Part shown: positions 54,249 to 63,064 of the stretch, one piece after another
Layout of the letters: each line of letters begins with the position of its first letter
Position numbering within the stretch: the stretch's first letter is position 1
NCBI RefSeq assembly: GCF_947090775.1
Contig: NZ_OX352321.1
Coordinates: 2,418,001 to 2,482,000 of the forward strand
Direction: 5' to 3'
Length of the DNA: 64,000 nucleotides
Origin: Pseudarthrobacter sp. MM222
GTDB lineage: Bacteria; Actinomycetota; Actinomycetes; Actinomycetales; Micrococcaceae
The notes under the pieces: generated by a model
The model's input: the letters and a program-made list of their open reading frames with translations, nothing else
Databases searched by the model: none
What the model was told of the DNA's origin: nothing
Program-made: the position numbers and the translations under genes

Positions 54249-55754
54249 TCACGCACCAGCAACGATGTCCAGGCTCACCAGCCGGGCGCCGTCGCGGTCC
54301 GCAAACAGCCCCACCCGTGCGCTGGACTCCGCGGCGAACACCTGGTCGGTGATGGCTGTGAGGCCATCCTGGGCGAAAACCTCAACGGAGCAACGGTCCA
54401 GAAAGATCCGCAGCCGCAGCCGGCCGGCTTCCAGCGGCACGGCCACACGTTCCACCGAAGCGAACGACTCGTGGAAGACCGTGTTGCCGGACGCCGTACG
54501 GTCCAGGCTGAGCACGCCCGTGCCGGAGTCGTAGGCAAGAACTGTCCGTTCGGTGTCGCCTGCCCGGAGCAGCAGGCCAACTTTTCCGGCGGCGCCGGGC
54601 TCGAATTCGGCGTCGATCCGCAGCACATCGCCGGAAGCCTCGGCCGGGAGCCAGCGCGTCCCGGCAGGAAGGGACCGGCCGGCCTCGCTGTAGGTCGCGG
54701 CTCCGCCGTTTTCAAAGGGGTCCACGGCCCCTTGCACCAGCACCACGCGGCCGCCCCGGGTAGCCAGCGTGACCTCCCGGACCAGGGACAGGGCGCTGCG
54801 CCAGCCGCTGGTGGGTGTGTCGGCGCCGTACTGCCAGTTGTTCATCCAGCCGATCATGAGCCTTCGCCCGTCCGGGGCATTGCTGAACGAGACGGCGGCG
54901 TAGTAGTCCCGTCCCCAGTCCAGCCAGCCATATTCGGCCATCCGGCTGTCATCCTGCTGGAGCCCCTCAGTGACAGTGGTATCGGAAACGAACGCGACGC
55001 CGTCAAACGTTCCGAGGAAGTACTGGCCGCCGGAGCCGCCGGCGATTCCGCCGGGGCTCAGGTTCACCACCAGCACCCACTTGGTGTTCCCGGCGGCGCC
55101 GTCCACCGGGAGCTCGAACAGGTCAGGGCATTCCCACACTCCCCCGGTGGCGTTCGCCGGGCCGAAGGTGCTGAGGTATTCCCAGGCTTTGAGGTCGGCG
55201 GACTTGTAGAGGACGACTTCACGGTCCGTCGCTTCGACGGCGACCATCACCCAGTAACTGCCGGCGCCCCCGTCGTACCAGAAGACCTTCGGGTCGCGGA
55301 AGTCGGCGGAACCGCGGTCCGCTACCGGGTTCCCGGCGTGTTTTGTCCAGGTGGCGCCGTCGTCTGTGCTGTAGGCGAGGGACTGCGCCTGCCGGCCGCT
55401 CAAAGGGGATGCGGGCGAATAGGCGCTGGTGTAGATGGCGACGAGGGGCGGGTTCTCCGCTGTGCCGAAGCCGCTCGTGTTGTCGGCGTCCAGCACGGCC
55501 GAACCGGAGAAGATGGCTTCCTGCTCATCGCAGGCGATGGCCACCGGCTGCTCGTCCCAGTGCAGCAGGTCCGCCGACGTGGCGTGCCCCCAGGACATGT
55601 TGCCCCACACGGTCCCGGACGGGTTGTGCTGGTAGAAGAGGTGGTAGGTGCCGTTGGCGTAGACCAGTCCGTTGGGATCGTTGAGCCAGTTGCGGTCGGC
55701 GGTGTAGTGGTGCTGTGGCCGGTACTGGCAGCCAAGCGCGGTGGTGGTTGTCAT
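54249..55754 (-). CDS. Glycoside hydrolase family 32 (levanase/inulinase/sucrose hydrolase type)
   Basis: The 501-residue protein has the five-bladed propeller with all three catalytic motifs: WLNDPNG (nucleophile Asp, residue about 27), FRDPKV (transition-state Asp) and ECPDLF (acid/base Glu). A C-terminal beta-sandwich follows. There is no signal peptide, so it works inside the cell on imported fructosides. It is last in the LacI-binding protein-permease-permease operon, so fructo-oligosaccharides or sucrose are the likely substrates. Start 55754 shares ATCCCATGACAACC with the permease gene at 57654; GTG 55775 is possible. Confidence 0.9.
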   Translation of the reverse strand: MTTTTALGCQYRPQHHYTADRNWLNDPNGLVYANGTYHLFYQHNPSGTVWGNMSWGHATSADLLHWDEQPVAIACDEQEAIFSGSAVLDADNTSGFGTAENPPLVAIYTSAYSPASPLSGRQAQSLAYSTDDGATWTKHAGNPVADRGSADFRDPKVFWYDGGAGSYWVMVAVEATDREVVLYKSADLKAWEYLSTFGPANATGGVWECPDLFELPVDGAAGNTKWVLVVNLSPGGIAGGSGGQYFLGTFDGVAFVSDTTVTEGLQQDDSRMAEYGWLDWGRDYYAAVSFSNAPDGRRLMIGWMNNWQYGADTPTSGWRSALSLVREVTLATRGGRVVLVQGAVDPFENGGAATYSEAGRSLPAGTRWLPAEASGDVLRIDAEFEPGAAGKVGLLLRAGDTERTVLAYDSGTGVLSLDRTASGNTVFHESFASVERVAVPLEAGRLRLRIFLDRCSVEVFAQDGLTAITDQVFAAESSARVGLFADRDGARLVSLDIVAGA

Positions 55755-55811
55755 GGGATTGCTGTCTGCTTTCACGGTGTGTGCCGAAGCGGTGGCCGGG
55801 GCGGGGGGTGC

Positions 55812-56690
55812 TTAGCCCTTGACGCCGCTGGACGCGATGCTGTTGATGAAGGAGCGCTGGAAGGCGATGAAGAGGACCACCACGGGAACCGTGATGAGGG
55901 AGGCGTAGGCCATCACTTCGCCCCAGGAGACGTTGAGCTGGAAGAAGTATTGGATGCCGATCATGACCGGGCGGAGTTCCTCGGACTGGACCACCATGAG
56001 GGGCCACAGGTAGGAGTTCCAGGCCGGCAGGAACGTCAGGATCGCGACCGTTGCGGTGGCCGGGCCGGCCAGCGGCATGACCACCTGGCGGTAGATCTTG
56101 AACCAGCCCGCGCCGTCGATCCGGGCGGCCTCGTCCAGTTCCTTGGGGATGGATTCGAAGTACTGGTGGTAGAGGTAGATGGAGAACGCGTTGGCAATGA
56201 AGGGGATGATCTGGACCTGGTAGGTGTCCAGCCAGCCCTTCGAGATCTCGAGGCTGAAGCCGTTGAGCTCAAAGTACGGCAACTGGTTGACCCACCAGAC
56301 GAGGGGCAGGGCAAGGGTCTGGAACGGCACGATCAGCGTGGCCAGGATGACCGTGAACACCACCCGCTTGCCGCGCACTTCCATCCGGGACAGTGCGAAC
56401 GCGCAGAGGCTGTTGATGAAGATGCCAAGGACCACCGTCACGGCGGAGATGCCGATGGAGTTGATCAGGAAACGGGCGGCCGGAACCCGGTCGAACACGG
56501 CCGCGTAGTTGTCCAAGGAGATGTTTCCCACCGGCAGGAAAGCCGCGGCGGAGGACATGTCCCCGAAGATCTGGGTGTCCGGCTTAAGCGAGGACACCAG
56601 CATGAAGACGATGGGGAAGGCGGCGACGGCGGCGAACAGGATCCGCACCAGCATCGTGACCGCGCCGCTTAGTCTAAGCGAATTTTTCAC
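55812..56690 (-). CDS. CUT1 sugar ABC transporter permease (MalG type)
   Basis: The 292-residue membrane protein has six helices. MalG-type features are AFPIVFMLVSSLKPDTQIF after helix 1, NSLCAFALSRMEVRGK, and the EAA loop SIPKELDEAARIDGAGWFKIYRQVVMPLAGPA. It ends INSIASSGVKG, typical of CUT1 family. It starts one base after the partner permease ends. No ATPase gene is in the operon, so a shared MsiK-like ATPase encoded elsewhere is expected, as is usual for actinobacterial CUT1 systems. Confidence 0.92.
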   Translation of the reverse strand: MKNSLRLSGAVTMLVRILFAAVAAFPIVFMLVSSLKPDTQIFGDMSSAAAFLPVGNISLDNYAAVFDRVPAARFLINSIGISAVTVVLGIFINSLCAFALSRMEVRGKRVVFTVILATLIVPFQTLALPLVWWVNQLPYFELNGFSLEISKGWLDTYQVQIIPFIANAFSIYLYHQYFESIPKELDEAARIDGAGWFKIYRQVVMPLAGPATATVAILTFLPAWNSYLWPLMVVQSEELRPVMIGIQYFFQLNVSWGEVMAYASLITVPVVVLFIAFQRSFINSIASSGVKG

Positions 56691-56691
56691 G

Positions 56692-57654
56692 TCAGTCCTT
56701 CTCTCGGGTCAGGTAGCGCTGCACCGCTGAGATGAGCAGCACGAGGACGAAGAAAACCAGCGAGATCGCGGAGGCGTAGGAGGTTTCCTGCTGTTTAAAG
56801 CCGGAGCGGACGGCCTCGTAGATGATGGTGGTGGTGGAGTCGAGCGGGCCGCCCTGGGTCATGACACTGACCTGGTCGAAGAGGCCGAGGGCCTGGATGG
56901 TGATGGTCACCAGGACCAGGCTGCGGGTGTGCTTGAGACCGGGCCAGGTGACATAGCGGAACTGGTGCCAGCGGCTCGCGCCGTCCAGCTGGGCCGCCTC
57001 GTACAGTTCACCGGAGATGCCCTGCAGCCCGGCGAGCCAGATGATCATGTGGAAGCCGGCCGCCTGCCAGATGGACAGCGCGATGATGGCAGGCATGGCC
57101 GTGGCGGGGTCGTTGAGCCAATCCGCTCCCTGGATGAGGCCGAAGCTGAAGGTGGACAGCAGCTCGTTGATCAGGCCGTCCTTGCGGTACATGAACAGCC
57201 ACAGCAGGGAGACCACCACCATGGAGGTGACCACGGGCAGGAAGTAGACGGTGCGGAAGAAGTTCACGCCGCGGAACTTCTTGTTGATCAGCAGCGCCAT
57301 GGCCAGGGCGAGGGCCGACTGCACGGGGACCACCACCACGGCGAAGTACGTGACGTTCAGGAGCGCCCGCCAGAAGGTGGGATCCGCGAACAGCCGGGCA
57401 AAGTTGTCCGCGCCGACGAACTCCACCGGCCGGGGCGAGATCAGCCGGGCGTTGGTGAAGGCCAGGCCGAAGCCCAGGATGGCCGGCAGGAACACAAAGA
57501 GCAGCAGCAGCACCGCTGCGGGGGCGATCATGCCCCAGCCGCTGAGCTGTTCGCGCAGGAAGCCTGCCCGGCGGTGGCGCGGTGCGGCCGGCAGCGGCCG
57601 GGGCGCCGCTGCGGCCGCGGGGCGGGGACGGGTGGGAAGTGGGCTGGTTGTCAT
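56692..57654 (-). CDS. CUT1 sugar ABC transporter permease (MalF type)
   Basis: Start 57654 has GGAG six bases upstream. The 320-residue protein has a basic Pro/Ala-rich N-terminus, then six helices. MalF-type features are AIALSIWQAAGFHMIIWLAGLQGISGELYEAAQLDGASRWHQFRYVTWPGL (EAA loop) and LGLFDQVSVMTQGGPLDSTTTIIYE. It follows the binding-protein gene across an 81-bp gap with a strong hairpin. Confidence 0.92.
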   Translation of the reverse strand: MTTSPLPTRPRPAAAAAPRPLPAAPRHRRAGFLREQLSGWGMIAPAAVLLLLFVFLPAILGFGLAFTNARLISPRPVEFVGADNFARLFADPTFWRALLNVTYFAVVVVPVQSALALAMALLINKKFRGVNFFRTVYFLPVVTSMVVVSLLWLFMYRKDGLINELLSTFSFGLIQGADWLNDPATAMPAIIALSIWQAAGFHMIIWLAGLQGISGELYEAAQLDGASRWHQFRYVTWPGLKHTRSLVLVTITIQALGLFDQVSVMTQGGPLDSTTTIIYEAVRSGFKQQETSYASAISLVFFVLVLLISAVQRYLTREKD

Positions 57655-57683
57655 GGGATTCTCCGTTGACTGCAGCACCGGGC

Positions 57684-57720
57684 GGACGACGACGGCGGAA
57701 CTGTGCCGCCGTCGTCGTCC
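57684..57720 (-). promoter_or_regulatory. Intercistronic hairpin in the fructan operon
   Basis: 15-bp perfect arms (GGACGACGACGGCGG and its reverse complement) with a 7-base loop lie between the binding-protein stop (57735) and the permease start (57654). The geometry is identical to the hairpin at 42193-42229. Confidence 0.75.
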
Positions 57721-57734
57721 TCCGCGGCGGGCTG

Positions 57735-59030
57735 CTAGTTCTTGTAGCCGCCGTTGGACTTGATGTTGGCATCAATGGCCTTGACCGCCTTGTCCAGGGC
57801 AGCCTGGGGGTCGGCGCCGGCCAGGACATCCTGGACGACCTTGCCGTATTCGGTGGCGATAAACGGGTACGCCGGGGTCTCCGGGCGCATCACGGCGTAC
57901 TGGCGGGAGAAGTCCATGAAGGTCCGGTTGGCACCGCCCTCCGCGAAGGCCGGGATCAGCGCCGCGGCTTCATCCGTCGCCGGGATGGTGCCCGTGGCCT
58001 TAGCAACTGCGGCCAGGTTTTCCGGCTTCAGTGAGTAGGAGAGGTAGTCCATGGCGGCTTCGGTGTTAGCGCAGCCCTCGGTGACGCCCCACTGCCAGGA
58101 GGCCCCGCCGATCTTGGGTCCGTTGCCGAGGTCCACGGTGGGCATGACCACCAGGTCCTCGCCCAGTGCGGCGCGGGCTTTGTCCGCGGCCCATGAGCCG
58201 GTGTACAGGACACCGCTCTTGTTGTTCAGGAAGTCCTGGGTGGAGTCCTTGCCGCTCTTCGTGGCCATGAAGCCCTGCTCCGCGAGGCCGCGGAACCACT
58301 TGGCCCACTCCACGGCCTTGTCCCCGTTGAGGACACCGTCCGCGGTCTGGAACCCGTCGCGGTTGATGAGGTCGGCGCCGAAGGACTGCAGGAACGGCGA
58401 GTAACCGTAGGGCAGCCATTCGCCGCTGCCGGCGGTCCCCAGGTCCAGCGGGTATTCCCACTTGCCCAGGGCCTTGAGCTTGGTCAGCGCGTCCTGGAAC
58501 TCGTCTTTGGTCCAGGGCTGCTCGGTGGTTGCAGCGCGGACCCCGGCGGCTTTCAGGTCCGAAGCCCGTGCAAACAGGGCCAGCGCGACGTCGTAGTAAC
58601 CGACGGCGTAGGTCTCGCCTTCCCACTTGGCCACGGTGCTGGGCAAGTTGGCGGACAGATCGGCGGAGAGCTTGAGCGGGGTCAGATACTTTGCCCACGC
58701 CCAGTTGGGGACATTGGGTCCGTCAATATCCACGATGCACGGAAGTTTGCCGGCGGCCGCCGCAGCCACCACGGAGTCGTTGTAGGACTCCTGCGGGAAC
58801 GCCTGCACCTTGATCTTGGCCTTGGCACCGCTGCCCTTGTTGTAGGAGTCAACGACGCCCTGGATTGCGGCCAGCTCCTCCGGGTTGCCGGCATTATGGG
58901 TCCACATGGTGATCTCGTTGGAGCCTTCGGATGTGGCCGAGGCACTCCCCTTGCCGCACGCACCGAGGCTGCCGACCAGGGCGGCCGCCGTTATGCTGGT
59001 GGCCAGGATCCGGGTGAATCGCTTGTTCAT
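57735..59030 (-). CDS. Family-1 sugar-binding lipoprotein of the fructan transporter
   Basis: The 431-residue protein has a lipoprotein signal with LGAC (Cys25). It has the family-1 pattern ITMWTHNAGNPEELAAIQGVVDSYNKGSGAKAKIKVQ, GKLPCIVDIDGPNVPNWAWAKYLTPL and GGASWQWGVTEGCANTEAAMDYLSY. It captures oligosaccharide outside the membrane for the two CUT1 permeases. Fructosides are inferred from the linked GH32 enzyme. The gene follows lacI by 140 bp. Confidence 0.92.
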   Translation of the reverse strand: MNKRFTRILATSITAAALVGSLGACGKGSASATSEGSNEITMWTHNAGNPEELAAIQGVVDSYNKGSGAKAKIKVQAFPQESYNDSVVAAAAAGKLPCIVDIDGPNVPNWAWAKYLTPLKLSADLSANLPSTVAKWEGETYAVGYYDVALALFARASDLKAAGVRAATTEQPWTKDEFQDALTKLKALGKWEYPLDLGTAGSGEWLPYGYSPFLQSFGADLINRDGFQTADGVLNGDKAVEWAKWFRGLAEQGFMATKSGKDSTQDFLNNKSGVLYTGSWAADKARAALGEDLVVMPTVDLGNGPKIGGASWQWGVTEGCANTEAAMDYLSYSLKPENLAAVAKATGTIPATDEAAALIPAFAEGGANRTFMDFSRQYAVMRPETPAYPFIATEYGKVVQDVLAGADPQAALDKAVKAIDANIKSNGGYKN

Positions 59031-59170
59031 GAGTGAGTCTTTCTGCTTATTTTTGTTCGCGGATGATTAGCCCGGGTCCTTGGGGGCGCGGCCGGTGCAA
59101 CGGCTGCGTCCCTTTTTCGGGTCCGGGATGGTTCTGTGCTGGAAAGCGTTGGGTGGATTAGCCGAAGGGC

Positions 59171-60190
59171 TCAGTCCGGCGGCGGACCGACGGACCCTCT
59201 CTCAATGAGCGGGCAGGAAAGCATCTCCTGGACGGCCGCCGCCTCGGGGCCCTCAATATCGTCGAGGAGCCGGGTGACCGCCCAGCGTCCCATCTCATAG
59301 TGCGGAAGCGCCACAGTGGTCAGTCCGGGCCAGAGGGCCGCGGCGATCAGCTCGAGGTTGTCCGTTCCGACAATGGACAGGTCCTCGGGAATGCGGAGCC
59401 CCAGCGCGGCGGCGGCCTGGTAGGCACCCATGGCCACCCGGTCGCTGAAACAGAACAGCGCCGTTGGCCGCTCCGGACGCTGCAGCAGCTCCAGTGCAGC
59501 CTCCCGCCCGCCAGTAGTATCAGCCACCCCCGCGGTCACCAATTCCGGTTTGAACCGGAGGCCGTGGCGGCCCAGCGCGTTGCGGTAGCCCTGTAGCCGG
59601 CCGTGGGTTGCCGGGATGTCGTCAGCGTTGCTCAGCATCCCGATCCTGGTATGGCCCGCTTGGACGAGGGCCTCCACCGCCGTTTCCGCCGCCGCAACTT
59701 CGTCCGGGACCACCGACGAGATGGACCGGTCCGCCGTAGCGGCGTCGAGAAGGACTGTGGGCAGCGTGCCCAGTTCCTCCGGCAGGGTGACTCCCTGGTG
59801 GTACATCCTCGCGTAGACGATCCCGTCAACCTGGTGCTGCTGCAGTGTCCGGATTTCGCGGTTTTCGAGTTCCGGGTCAAGGCCCGAGTTGACCACCATG
59901 AGCACGTAACCGCGCTCATAGGCGGCATCCTGGGCGCCCCGGATCATGGCCCCGGCGAACGGCGTGGTGGTGATTTCGTCGCTGACGAGGCCCAGGATCT
60001 GCGAACGCTGGTTGCGCAGGCCGCTGGCCAGCCGGTTGGGAGCGTAGCCAAGGTCTTTGGCGACGGCCCGGATGTGCTCACGGGTTTCCGTTTTGACGCG
60101 GGAACCGCCGGCGGGATTGAGGGCGTGGGACACCGTGGTTACGGAGACCCCGGCGGCTTTCGCCACGTCCCTTATCCCGATCTTCGTCAT
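59171..60190 (-). CDS. LacI-family repressor of the fructan operon
   Basis: The 339-residue protein has HTH IGIRDVAKAAGVSVTTVSHALNPAGGSRVK and a sensor domain with VSDEITTTPFAGAMIRGAQDAAYERGYVLMVV and SIVGTDNLELIAAALWPGLTTVALP. It is the first gene of the operon. Its own promoter carries two AAAACGTTTT operators, so it is autoregulated and probably represses the transport and GH32 genes downstream. The recognition helix differs from the two other LacI proteins in this window, and its operator core (ACGT) differs too. Confidence 0.92.
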   Translation of the reverse strand: MTKIGIRDVAKAAGVSVTTVSHALNPAGGSRVKTETREHIRAVAKDLGYAPNRLASGLRNQRSQILGLVSDEITTTPFAGAMIRGAQDAAYERGYVLMVVNSGLDPELENREIRTLQQHQVDGIVYARMYHQGVTLPEELGTLPTVLLDAATADRSISSVVPDEVAAAETAVEALVQAGHTRIGMLSNADDIPATHGRLQGYRNALGRHGLRFKPELVTAGVADTTGGREAALELLQRPERPTALFCFSDRVAMGAYQAAAALGLRIPEDLSIVGTDNLELIAAALWPGLTTVALPHYEMGRWAVTRLLDDIEGPEAAAVQEMLSCPLIERGSVGPPPD

Positions 60191-60207
60191 CTTTGACAGT
60201 CCTTTGC

Positions 60208-60264
60208 AAAACGTTTTGGCATGTTGTGTCGATCACACTACCGAAAACGTTTTGGCAATGTCAA
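60208..60264 (-). promoter_or_regulatory. lacI promoter with two AAAACGTTTT operators
   Basis: On the minus strand: -35 TTGACA (60259-60264), spacer 18, -10 TAGTGT (60235-60240). Operator 1 AAAACGTTTT (60244-60253) lies in the spacer; operator 2 (60208-60217) lies in the leader, 36 bp away. Both are followed by GGCA on the plus strand. Confidence 0.8.
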
Positions 60265-60291
60265 GGGACGCCGTTTGATCCCGCAGGCTTA

Positions 60292-60329
60292 AGCCAAGAA
60301 ACCCCCTCGAACGAGGGGGTTTCTTGGCT
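60292..60329. terminator. Long perfect terminator hairpin
   Basis: 18-bp arms (AGCCAAGAAACCCCCTCG and its reverse complement) are perfect around a 2-base centre. It follows the monooxygenase gene (stop at 60379 on the minus strand) and shields the lacI promoter from read-through. Confidence 0.85.
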
Positions 60330-60378
60330 GCGCACGGGGCACACGCCCCGCGGTGTCAGTGGTGACGCCGCCGCTGAG

Positions 60379-61665
60379 TCAGGCGGAGATCCGGTCCGAC
60401 AGGCGGGTACAGGCAGCCTGAGCTGCCGGGACGCCGTCGCCCTCCTGGCCGTACAGCCAGTCGTTGTACCGGAAGTCGTTGTCCTTCCGGCTCTTGAAGA
60501 GCAGGTTGCGCAAGGTCCGGGCCAGTCCGGAGACGTGCCAGGATTCGCCCCAGATGCGGGCCGTGCGCTGCACGCGGGCGGTGCGGCCAGCGCGCAGGAC
60601 GTTGAACTCCCTGATGGCATCGCCCCAGGCTTCGGGCTTGACGCCGTCCGCGGTGAACACGGTGCCATTGCTTGCGTCCTGCAGCACGGCGGCGTCTTCG
60701 AGCGCCTGGCAGGCACCCTGGGCAAGGTACTGCAGCATAGGGTGCGCGGCATCGCCCATCAGCACCATCCGGCCGGCGACCCAATTTTCGATCGGATCAC
60801 GGTCATACATGGGCCAGCGCATGCTGGTGCCCAGGTTTTTCAGCGCATCCTGGACGGCCGGGACGCAATCCTTGTACGCAGCCTCGAGCTCGTCCACTCC
60901 CCCGTACTGCTCCTCGCCGCGTTCGAACGAAGCGGATTTGAACACGGCCACGGTGTTCAGCAGCTTGCCCTTGCGCAGCGGGTACTGCACCAGGTGGCAG
61001 TCCGGTCCGAGGTAGACGATGACGTCCTCGAGATCCGCCCTGGGCGTGTTTTCGGTAATGGGCACGGTGCCGCGGTAGGCAACGTAGGCCGAGGGAACGG
61101 GCTCGTCGTTGGCGACGCTCGGGCGGAGGGTGGACTTGAGTCCGTCGGCACCGATCACGACGTCGGCCTCGTAGTCCACGCCGGCGGCCGTGTGGGCTAC
61201 GCCGCGGCCGTTCACGGTTTCCACACTCTCGACCATCACGTCGTTGACAAGCTTGACGCCCGCCGCTTCACAACCTTCGAGCAGGACCCGGTGCAGGTCG
61301 CTGCGGTGGATCACAACGTACGGCGCACCGTAGCGTTCCTCGAATTCCCCGCCGAGAGTCTGGCGGGTGAGCTCCTCGCCGGTGACGGCGTCGCGGAAGA
61401 CGAGATGTTTGGGCTGGACGCCGATCTCCAGGGCCTTTTCCAGCAGGCCCCAGCGCTTCAGGACGCGGGAGGCGTTGGGGGCCATCTGCAGCCCCGCGCC
61501 GACCTCGCCAAATTCGGGGGCCCGCTCCACCAAAGTGACGTTGGCGCCGTTTTCCCGCAGCGCGAGGGCTCCGGCCAGTCCGGCCATACCCCCTCCGATG
61601 ACGAGGACATCGGTGGACGGGCCGTCGGTGGGCAGGAAACCGGTGGACGGGGCGTGGTCAGACAT
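60379..61665 (-). CDS. FAD monooxygenase, probable 3-hydroxybenzoate 6-hydroxylase
   Basis: Start 61665 has AAGGAG six bases upstream. The 428-residue class A flavoprotein has the FAD motif VLVIGGGMAGLAGALAL, VVIGADGLKS (DG motif) and RMVLMGDAAHPMLQYLAQGACQALEDA (GD motif). It is of the salicylate hydroxylase/3-hydroxybenzoate 6-hydroxylase group, which makes gentisate. The linked aromatic-acid transporter and IclR regulator support 3-hydroxybenzoate as substrate; salicylate is the alternative. Its ATG overlaps the transporter stop by eight bases. Confidence 0.88.
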   Translation of the reverse strand: MSDHAPSTGFLPTDGPSTDVLVIGGGMAGLAGALALRENGANVTLVERAPEFGEVGAGLQMAPNASRVLKRWGLLEKALEIGVQPKHLVFRDAVTGEELTRQTLGGEFEERYGAPYVVIHRSDLHRVLLEGCEAAGVKLVNDVMVESVETVNGRGVAHTAAGVDYEADVVIGADGLKSTLRPSVANDEPVPSAYVAYRGTVPITENTPRADLEDVIVYLGPDCHLVQYPLRKGKLLNTVAVFKSASFERGEEQYGGVDELEAAYKDCVPAVQDALKNLGTSMRWPMYDRDPIENWVAGRMVLMGDAAHPMLQYLAQGACQALEDAAVLQDASNGTVFTADGVKPEAWGDAIREFNVLRAGRTARVQRTARIWGESWHVSGLARTLRNLLFKSRKDNDFRYNDWLYGQEGDGVPAAQAACTRLSDRISA

Positions 61666-63013
61666 TGCTTGCTCCTTGGGAGATCGGGGATTTTGACTTG
61701 AGCTTGAGGCCGACGGCGGCCAGCAGGACCGCGGCGATGGCGGCTGCGCCGGCGAAGGCGAGGAAATTGGAATTGACGCCGAGCCCGGCGGCCAGCAGGA
61801 GGCCGCCAATCTGGGGCGCGGCGACGGCGCCGATCCGGCCCGTCCCCAGCGCCCAGCCCAGCGCGGTCCCCCGCAGGTGTGCGGGATAGTGGCTCGCGAC
61901 CGCGGCGATGATGAGGCACTGGGTGCCGTGGGTGCCGACGCCGGCGAGGACCAGCATGAGGTACACGACGGTGACCGGCGGTCCGGTCACCAGGACCACC
62001 AGCGCTCCTGCTGCAACGGCGGCCGCGGCGATCGCCGTCGGGATCGGGCCAAAGCGGGTCCCGGCCCAGGCCGTGATGACCGAGCCGGCCACCGCGCCCA
62101 GGTTGAGGGCCAGGGCGAAGGTGAGGGCGGAACCCAGGTTGTAGCCGGCCAACTGCATGAGGTTGGGCAGCCAGGTGCCCAGCCCGTACCAGGCGAAGAG
62201 GGTGGCGACCGTTGCCAGGGCGAACAGCAGGCTGACCCCCAGGTACGGTGCGCGGAGCAGGGAGGAGAAGCCGGCCGGCTCGGAGTCGTTGTTGCCGGTG
62301 CCGGTACGGGCAGACTTGCCGGCCGCCTTGCCTGATGCGCTGGCTTTGGCGCGGACCGGGGCCAGCGTCTCCGGGAGGTATTTCAGGCCGAGGGGCACCA
62401 CGATCAGCAGGGCAAGCACGGCCACCAGGAACATGGACTGCCAGCCGAAGGCGGGAATCAGCCGGATCCCGACCAGGGCGGCGATGGATCCGCCGATAGG
62501 CACGCCGGACATCATCAGGGTGGCGATCGTGGACCGCCACTTTGCCGGGACCAGTTCCGCGACGAGGGCGTTTGCCGAGGGCACCAGCCCGCCGAGGCCG
62601 ATGCCGGCGAGGAGCCGCAGCCCCCCAAACACGGCGGCGCTGGGAGCGAAGGCGCAAAGGATGGTGAAGATCGAGAAGACGATGGCACAGCCGAGGATGG
62701 TGCGGCGGCGTCCCCACGAGTCGGCCATCCGGCCGGCGAAGATCGCCCCGATCATCATGCCGAGGAAGGCCATGGATCCGATGGTTCCGGCCGTGGCCTT
62801 GCTCAGTCCCCAGCCGGTCTCGGAAATCAGGGCGGACTGGACGGTGCCGTAGACGATCAGGTCGTAGCCGTCGAAGACCACTAAAAGCCAGCAAACCAGG
62901 ACGGCCGCTGCCGATCCTTTGGAGAACCGTGATGCGTTCCCATCAGCGGGAGAGGGTGCGGGAGCCCCCGTCGAGGACCGGTGCGGCGCTGCAGCGGAAG
63001 TTGTGTGATTCAT
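61658..63013 (-). CDS. MFS aromatic-acid:H+ symporter (AAHS family)
   Basis: The 451-residue protein has 12 helices. AAHS marks are VCWLLVVFDGYDLIVYGTVQ in helix 1 (DGYD) and FAGRMADSWGRRRTILG in loop 2-3. It also has GLGGLVPSANALVAELVPAKWRSTIATLMMSGVPIGG and a late loop YPAHLRGTALGWALGTGRIGAVAAPQIGG. It imports benzoate-type acids for the hydroxylase gene that follows with an 8-bp overlap. Start 63013 is chosen because the longer frame runs into the divergent regulator. Confidence 0.9.
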   Translation of the reverse strand: MNHTTSAAAPHRSSTGAPAPSPADGNASRFSKGSAAAVLVCWLLVVFDGYDLIVYGTVQSALISETGWGLSKATAGTIGSMAFLGMMIGAIFAGRMADSWGRRRTILGCAIVFSIFTILCAFAPSAAVFGGLRLLAGIGLGGLVPSANALVAELVPAKWRSTIATLMMSGVPIGGSIAALVGIRLIPAFGWQSMFLVAVLALLIVVPLGLKYLPETLAPVRAKASASGKAAGKSARTGTGNNDSEPAGFSSLLRAPYLGVSLLFALATVATLFAWYGLGTWLPNLMQLAGYNLGSALTFALALNLGAVAGSVITAWAGTRFGPIPTAIAAAAVAAGALVVLVTGPPVTVVYLMLVLAGVGTHGTQCLIIAAVASHYPAHLRGTALGWALGTGRIGAVAAPQIGGLLLAAGLGVNSNFLAFAGAAAIAAVLLAAVGLKLKSKSPISQGASNV

Positions 63014-63044
63014 GCCACTACTGTCATGGCGGCCGCAGATGAAC

Positions 63045-63064
63045 CACAATACAATTCTGATGTG
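63045..63064. promoter_or_regulatory. IclR promoter and imperfect operator palindrome
   Basis: CACAATACAATTCTGATGTG is a 20-bp palindrome matching at 7 of 10 positions. It contains -10 TACAAT (63050-63055) and ends at the GTG start (63062). It is the only space between the divergent genes, so it probably controls both. Confidence 0.5.

Noticed and set aside
54471..56672. 733-codon open frame on the plus strand
   Set aside because: Antisense to GH32 and a CUT1 permease, both with clear catalytic or family motifs on the minus strand.
62981..63061. Longer N-terminus for the IclR regulator
   Set aside because: Starts at 62981 and 63026 lack ribosome sites, and the former lies inside the divergent transporter gene; a -10 box fits the GTG at 63062.
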